From the NCBI GenBank assembly GCA_946631345.1, contig CAMPAA010000128.1:1-8873 (forward strand): 8,873 nucleotides of DNA. The letters run 5' to 3'. This stretch comes from an uncultured Verrucomicrobiota bacterium. Lineage in GTDB: Bacteria; Verrucomicrobiota; Kiritimatiellia; RFP12; UBA1067. Position 1 is the stretch's first letter; each line of letters begins with the position of its first letter. The notes below the pieces were generated by a model. It did no database searches and was not told the origin of the DNA. It saw only the letters and a list, made by a program, of their open reading frames with translations. Made by a program: the position numbers and the translations under genes. Of the stretch, positions 5,606-8,873 are shown piece after piece.

Positions 5606-7530
5606 GGGTTGCGGTATTTGCGCACGAGGTCGGGACGGCGCAGAACCGGCATGAACACGCCTCCGACCACGCTCCTGGCGATGAACCCGCGATAGAGGCC
5701 GGAATCGGCCATGTACCAGTCGCAGAACGCGATGCGATCCGGCGTCTCGTCGAGGAAACGGTAAATCCCGTCAACCATGAACTGCAGGTCTTCGCGCCGC
5801 CCCGTGAGCGTTCCGGACCACACGATCCAGTCAGCCTTGGTGTACATCTTGCGGCAGTCGAGCGGAACGCCGTAGGTCTGCGCGACGGCCCGGTACGTCT
5901 TGAGCTCCGCCTCGGCGATCTGCGGCGGGAAGAGGTTGAGGCCAAGCACTCCATCCCACACGAGGTTGTACTTCTGGCTCCACGTGCCCGGGCGGTCGAA
6001 CGCGATGCGGGTGCCGCCGAACGCGCCGCCCTTCGCCGCCTCCATCCACTTCGGCACCATTCCCTCGGCCATGGCTCGGTATTTCGCCGCGGCTGAGCGG
6101 TCGCCGCGCATATCAGCCATGCGTGCGTAACCGGCGAGCGCGACGATGGACTTGACGGAGAGGTTCGCGTTGTGCGCGAGGTGCCCGGCGAAGTCGTCCG
6201 TGCAGAGCTGGTTGCCGGGATCGTACCCGAACCGCGAAAGGTACTCCGCCCACTTCGACACCTCGCCCCACCAGCGGCCGGCGAAATCGGCGTTGCCCTC
6301 GGCCTGCGCGACGGCCGTGAGGAGGATCAGCATGTTTCCGCATTCCTCGACCGGCATGCGGAACGTGTCGTCGGTTCCGCCGCCCACCGACTGCCCCTTC
6401 TTCATGCCGTAGTACTGCCCCTCGGCCACCGGGAAAAGCCCGAGGTCGTGCGGCGCGTAGGAGTAGGGCCAGTTCGTGGATGCCGCGTAGATGCATGTGG
6501 GCGCGAGCGTGGCCTTGGCGAGCGTGAGGCTCGACATGAGCAGGTGCGGGAACTGCGGATAGAATACGTCCGTCGTGCCGATCATCCCGCCGGAATCGTT
6601 CTCGGCGGAGAACATGAACGGCTCGCCGCCGGGGCCGGCGACAAACTTGCACGCGGCGAAGCTCTGCCGCCAGGCAAGCTCCGCAATGTCGGCGTACTTC
6701 CCGCCGCACACGTTCTCCATGTCGGCGCGGAACTTCGCGTCAAACTCACGGCACTTGGCCTCGATCCGGGCGGCGTCGCCCATCGCCTCGGCGAGCATGC
6801 CCGCGAACGTCTTTCCGCCGCGCGCCCACCAATCCACAAGCTCCTCGCCGAAGAAGCGGACGCTCTTCACGTTGTCGTAGGCAAGAAGGAACCGCGTGGC
6901 CGCACCGTCGGCGACAGGCCCGACAAGATGCACTCTGCCCCAGTTCGCCCTTTTCCGGTCGCCCCTGATGGAGAACGGCGACTGCTCGGCGCGGCCTACC
7001 GACACGTCCCGGACGCCAGCGACATCATTGGTGGCCCAGGCCATCTTTGCCCTGTCGTCGTTCGTAGCCCATGCGTCTCCGATGGATACGCTCACGGAGT
7101 GATCCTTCGCCCCCTCGACGCGAACGACAATGTATGTGACGGGACGCGAAAACACATCGAGATCGTCGGTCATCCTCGGATTGATAAAGTCGATCTCGGC
7201 GGAAAGCCCCTTGCCGTCCGCAAAACGGTACGACGTGGTCGTCGCGCCAACGCGGCATCCGGTCTGCGGCAGGATGGGATGCTCAAGCGTCTCGCGCCGG
7301 CCATGACCGCAAAGGCGGTATGTCGTGCCGTCGGCGGCGAGAAGGACGGTAAGCGGCTGGACAGCTCCGCCCCAGTGGGTCGTATCCTTTTCGTAGAGCC
7401 TGTCAGCCGCGCTCCATACGCTGAAATGCGGCTCGACGGAAACAAGCGGCACAGCCGGAGGACGGAACGCCGCCCCGGCGCACAAGGCCACCATACATAC
7501 GGAAACACTCAGACATGCATTTCTTTTCAT
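5602..7530 (-). CDS. Secreted glutaminase-A-like protein (DUF4964/DUF5127/DUF4965/DUF1793 family)
   Basis: This is a 642-residue protein with a Sec signal peptide (MKRNACLSVSVCMVALCAGAA). The family comprises secreted or periplasmic enzymes named after fungal glutaminase A, with an alpha/alpha-toroid C-terminal domain; many bacterial members have unknown substrates. Motifs in order: RPPAVPLVSVEPHFSVWS (23-40), ENDSGGMIGTTDVFYPQFP (310-328), APHDLG (359-364), MPVEECGNMLIL (392-403), QLCTDDFAGHLAHNANLS (441-458), PGTWSQKYNLVWD (514-526), YTKADWIVWSGTL (563-575), ARSVVGG (618-624). Bacterial relatives are often near 800 residues, so this one is short, mainly in the N-terminal half. The frame is open to 7608, but the signal peptide and promoter favour the ATG at 7530; an ATG at 7539 is also possible. 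There is no Shine-Dalgarno. It overlaps queH by TTGA. Glutaminase activity is not established here; a glycosidase-like role is possible. Confidence 0.85.
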   Translation of the reverse strand: MKRNACLSVSVCMVALCAGAAFRPPAVPLVSVEPHFSVWSAADRLYEKDTTHWGGAVQPLTVLLAADGTTYRLCGHGRRETLEHPILPQTGCRVGATTTSYRFADGKGLSAEIDFINPRMTDDLDVFSRPVTYIVVRVEGAKDHSVSVSIGDAWATNDDRAKMAWATNDVAGVRDVSVGRAEQSPFSIRGDRKRANWGRVHLVGPVADGAATRFLLAYDNVKSVRFFGEELVDWWARGGKTFAGMLAEAMGDAARIEAKCREFDAKFRADMENVCGGKYADIAELAWRQSFAACKFVAGPGGEPFMFSAENDSGGMIGTTDVFYPQFPHLLMSSLTLAKATLAPTCIYAASTNWPYSYAPHDLGLFPVAEGQYYGMKKGQSVGGGTDDTFRMPVEECGNMLILLTAVAQAEGNADFAGRWWGEVSKWAEYLSRFGYDPGNQLCTDDFAGHLAHNANLSVKSIVALAGYARMADMRGDRSAAAKYRAMAEGMVPKWMEAAKGGAFGGTRIAFDRPGTWSQKYNLVWDGVLGLNLFPPQIAEAELKTYRAVAQTYGVPLDCRKMYTKADWIVWSGTLTGRREDLQFMVDGIYRFLDETPDRIAFCDWYMADSGLYRGFIARSVVGGVFMPVLRRPDLVRKYRNP

Positions 7531-7537
7531 GCCGCAC

Positions 7538-7546
7538 ATTATACCA
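7538..7546 (-). promoter_or_regulatory. Extended -10 promoter of the glutaminase-like/queH/folB unit
   Basis: TGGTATAAT is a perfect extended -10 element (TGnTATAAT). No good -35 hexamer lies at the usual distance; the best is TTTGGA at 7561-7556, too close. Seven bases after TATAAT comes the A of the ATG at 7530, so the predicted transcript would be leaderless or nearly so, consistent with the missing Shine-Dalgarno. It probably serves all three overlapping genes downstream. Confidence 0.6.
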
Positions 7547-7562
7547 CAGTCAGGCTCCAAAC

Positions 7563-7592
7563 GGTAGGGCGCGTTTCCCCCAACGCGCCGCA
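7563..7592 (+). repeat. REP-like hairpin with GTAG head
   Basis: GGTAGGG is followed by a perfect 8-bp stem, GGCGCGTT (7568-7575) pairing with AACGCGCC (7582-7589), with a 6-base loop TCCCCC, then GC. The GTAG tetranucleotide next to a GC-rich hairpin is the layout of bacterial REP elements. No T-run follows on either strand, so it is not a standard intrinsic terminator, though it could attenuate transcription coming from mlaD. Confidence 0.5.
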
Positions 7593-7610
7593 CATGGCAG
7601 AGCGGCAATT

Positions 7611-7641
7611 GGCAGGGCCGCTTTGATAAAGCGGCCGCCGC
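7611..7641 (+). repeat. Hairpin with GGCAGGG head just after mlaD; REP-like, possible terminator
   Basis: GGCAGGG leads into a perfect 9-bp stem, GGCCGCTTT (7616-7624) pairing with AAAGCGGCC (7628-7636), loop GAT, followed by GCCGC. It begins 5 bases after the mlaD stop on the minus strand, where a terminator is expected, but no T-run follows the stem in that direction. The head, stem and GCCGC tail parallel the hairpin 48 bases to its left. Confidence 0.5.
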
Positions 7642-8418
7642 TCACCGCGTCTCCGGGAGCGGATCGGCATCTCGCGGACGCAGGAGAAGCGACGGGTTGT
7701 CGCTGATCGACTCCGCAAATGTGCGCAGGGAGGATACCGCCCCGTCAAGGTTGTGGAGCGTTTCCCCTATGTGGCCGCGCTGGGACTCGATCAGCCCGTT
7801 TGCGCTCTCGCACATGTCGGCGGCGCTGCCGGTGAGTCGCACGACGTTGCTCCATACGCCCGCGAAATCCATCCTGTTGAGCTGCCTAAGCATCTTTGCC
7901 GCCCCGTCGGCCACGCTCTCGAGGATGGACGGGGCCGGCGGAATCAGCTGATGGCGAGGATGCCAGGAAACGGGCTCGTCCACTATCTCGGTCTTGGGGA
8001 AGTTCATCTCGATGTGGGAAAGCCCCGTGATCCCAGACGCCGTGACCGTGGCGTGCAGACCATGGTCAAGCAGCCTTTTCACGAAACGCGCGGGGTCGTC
8101 GTTGGCCGACATCCGGCAGAGCTTGGAGTCGAGCGCCATGAGCACATAGATGTTGCGCGCCTGCTTGGGCGAAACGTCGTCGTACTCCGCGCCGATGAAG
8201 GATATCGCCTTTACGCCGCCAACGCGCACCCCGCGGAAGTTGACGGCGCTTCCGACATCCAGCCCGCTCACGTCGTTCGAGAAATAGGTTTCCACAAGGT
8301 ATTCGCGCTTCTCTCCGCCAGCGCCGCCAAGATAGACCAGCACGCCGGCGATCAGCACGATCCCAGCCAGGATGAACGCGCCTATCTTCGCGTAGTTCGC
8401 CTCATTGTCGTTTGCCAT
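7642..8418 (-). CDS. MCE-domain lipid-transport protein, MlaD family
   Basis: The 258-residue product has one N-terminal membrane anchor (about 11-31, IGAFILAGIVLIAGVLVYL) and an MCE domain at about 39-142. The characteristic core VSGLDVGSAVNFRGVRVGGVKAI (50-72) and ASGITGLSHIEMNF (127-140) are both present. MlaD proteins sit in the inner membrane facing the periplasm and shuttle phospholipids as hexamers with an MlaEF ABC transporter. E. coli MlaD is 183 residues; the extra C-terminal 110 residues here are mostly helical (about 164-240) and end with NPSLLLRPRD. No mlaE or mlaF gene is in the window, so it acts with partners encoded elsewhere or upstream of the window. I chose the ATG at 8418, which has GGAGG 5 bases upstream, over an ATG at 8430. 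It appears monocistronic, with its own promoter and a hairpin after its stop. Confidence 0.9.
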   Translation of the reverse strand: MANDNEANYAKIGAFILAGIVLIAGVLVYLGGAGGEKREYLVETYFSNDVSGLDVGSAVNFRGVRVGGVKAISFIGAEYDDVSPKQARNIYVLMALDSKLCRMSANDDPARFVKRLLDHGLHATVTASGITGLSHIEMNFPKTEIVDEPVSWHPRHQLIPPAPSILESVADGAAKMLRQLNRMDFAGVWSNVVRLTGSAADMCESANGLIESQRGHIGETLHNLDGAVSSLRTFAESISDNPSLLLRPRDADPLPETR

Positions 8419-8423
8419 GGCAG

Positions 8424-8428
8424 CCTCC
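8424..8428 (-). promoter_or_regulatory. Shine-Dalgarno site that fixes the mlaD start
   Basis: GGAGG lies 5 bases upstream of the ATG at 8418 and inside the first codons of the alternative ATG at 8430, which has no comparable site. This selects the start giving MANDNEANYAK. Confidence 0.75.
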
Positions 8429-8444
8429 ATTCATTTGGCGGCCA

Positions 8445-8475
8445 ATTATAGCATAATTCCGGCATCGCGCATCAA
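8445..8475 (-). promoter_or_regulatory. Extended -10 promoter of the mlaD-like gene
   Basis: TGCTATAAT (8453-8445) is a perfect extended -10 element. A weak -35, TTGATG (8475-8470), is 19 bases upstream of the TATAAT. Predicted transcription starts near 8438, giving a leader of about 20 bases that contains the GGAGG site. The -35 touches the first of two direct repeats of CGCCCTGCCATT, which may be regulatory. Confidence 0.6.
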
Positions 8476-8501
8476 TGGCAGGGCGCGAAAATGGCAGGGC
8501 G
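8474..8501 (+). repeat. Two direct copies of AATGGCAGGGCG upstream of mlaD
   Basis: AATGGCAGGGCG occurs at 8474-8485 and 8490-8501, a 16-base period, about one and a half helical turns. It lies between the end of the upstream gene and the mlaD promoter. The core GGCAGGG is the same head seen at 7611 (and GGTAGGG at 7563). It could be a regulator-binding repeat or degenerate REP heads. TCGCGC (8465-8470) and GCGCGA (8483-8488) also form a weak inverted repeat here. Confidence 0.5.
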
Positions 8502-8537
8502 TGTCCTTTCATGGGAATGTCATGCTGCCGCCGTGAC

Positions 8538-8873
8538 CTACGGCAGCTCGACCTCCACCTTGAAAAACCTGAGGCTATGGTTACCTTCCTTCGGCACATC
8601 GACCCAGTCCTTATCAGACAAGTTCGCCTTGCCTTTCAGCTTCCATGTTGCACCTGAGACGTTCCATTGCTCACACGGGGGCTCAAACACTATGTTTTCC
8701 AGGTCGGGCGTACCGTCATCATTCATCGGTAGCGATGTGATGCGGAAGTCGTCGGTCTCCTTTTGGGGATCAAGTCCGAGCACATAGCACTCCGCCACCG
8801 AAAGCCGCCCATTGGCTGCCTTGGCGTTCAACACCTCAAGCGCATCTGACGCGACTTCAGCCATCGAACTGAT
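8538..8873 (-). CDS. C-terminal end of a large secreted protein (partial, enters from right edge)
   Basis: The frame is open through the right edge (ATC AGT TCG before the internal Met codon at 8864), so this is the last 111 residues of a longer protein and the Met at 8864 is probably not its start. Visible parts are a helical stretch VASDALEVLNAKAANGRLSV, the short motif AECYVLGLDPQKETDDF, and beta-rich sequence ending SLRFFKVEVELP. I associate this arrangement, a (Y)VLGLDP motif followed by a beta-sandwich closing with RFF(K/R)V, with the C-termini of very large secreted or surface proteins in Kiritimatiellota and Lentisphaerota. The function of the missing main part cannot be judged. The stop TAG is followed by about 60 bases without a recognisable terminator before the GGCAGGG repeats. 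Confidence 0.7.
   Translation of the reverse strand: MSSMAEVASDALEVLNAKAANGRLSVAECYVLGLDPQKETDDFRITSLPMNDDGTPDLENIVFEPPCEQWNVSGATWKLKGKANLSDKDWVDVPKEGNHSLRFFKVEVELP

Noticed and set aside
6172..7626. Long open frame (484 codons) on the plus strand opposite the glutaminase-like gene
   Set aside because: It is antisense to a gene with strong family motifs, its product is Arg/Gly/His/Pro-rich without recognisable domains, and such mirror frames are common in GC-rich DNA.
7616..7636. Standard rho-independent terminator after mlaD
   Set aside because: The stem is strong, but no T-run follows it on the minus strand, so I list it as a REP-like hairpin with only possible terminator function.
1..8873. 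tRNA or rRNA genes, CRISPR arrays, insertion sequences
   Set aside because: No cloverleaf, rRNA core sequence, regularly spaced repeat array, transposase motif or terminal inverted repeats were seen; coding genes fill nearly all of the window.

Overview
The window looks like the chromosome of an uncultured Gram-negative bacterium of the PVC group, most likely a Kiritimatiellota-type gut or sediment organism. This is an inference from gene content: an outer-membrane beta-barrel, an MCE/MlaD protein and a polysaccharide-export lipoprotein (so a double membrane), a glutaminase-A-like secreted enzyme, a C-terminal module (SVAECYVLGLDP... ending FFKVEVELP) of a kind I associate with very large secreted proteins of this group, and an Ala-rich secreted protein in the exopolysaccharide locus. 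No rRNA or marker gene is present to prove it. All ten genes lie on the minus strand, so the window reads from its right end to its left.

Right part (8873 to 7531): the C-terminal end of a large secreted protein running in from outside, then a stand-alone mlaD-like gene with its own extended -10 promoter. The only two intergenic stretches above 100 bases are here. Both carry a recurring GGCAGGG/GGTAGGG element, twice followed by a perfect GC-rich hairpin, resembling REP elements.

Middle (7530 to 4711): a compact three-gene unit. A secreted glutaminase-A-like (six-hairpin fold) enzyme overlaps queH (epoxyqueuosine reductase) through TTGA, and queH overlaps folB (dihydroneopterin aldolase) by 26 bases. 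QueH and FolB use different non-ATG starts (TTG and GTG). Folate and queuosine share a GTP-derived precursor, so the queH-folB pairing makes metabolic sense; the secreted enzyme may simply provide the promoter.

Left part (4655 to 1): an exopolysaccharide export and assembly cassette. In order: a short Wza-like lipoprotein (export domain plus SLBB), an unrecognised 342-residue secreted protein with an internal repeat, a VpsM/BBP2-type outer-membrane beta-barrel, an O-antigen ligase/polymerase-like membrane protein, and the N-terminus of what is probably a Wzc/GumC-type chain-length regulator or tyrosine kinase with a striking Tyr/Gly-rich leader. Spacing is 3 to 30 bases with good Shine-Dalgarno sites, so this reads as one operon continuing past position 1. 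A plausible working model is polymerisation at the inner membrane (ligase-like protein plus Wzc), transfer across the periplasm by the Wza-like lipoprotein, and exit through the beta-barrel, with the 342-residue protein as an uncharacterised accessory. No glycosyltransferase is visible in the window.
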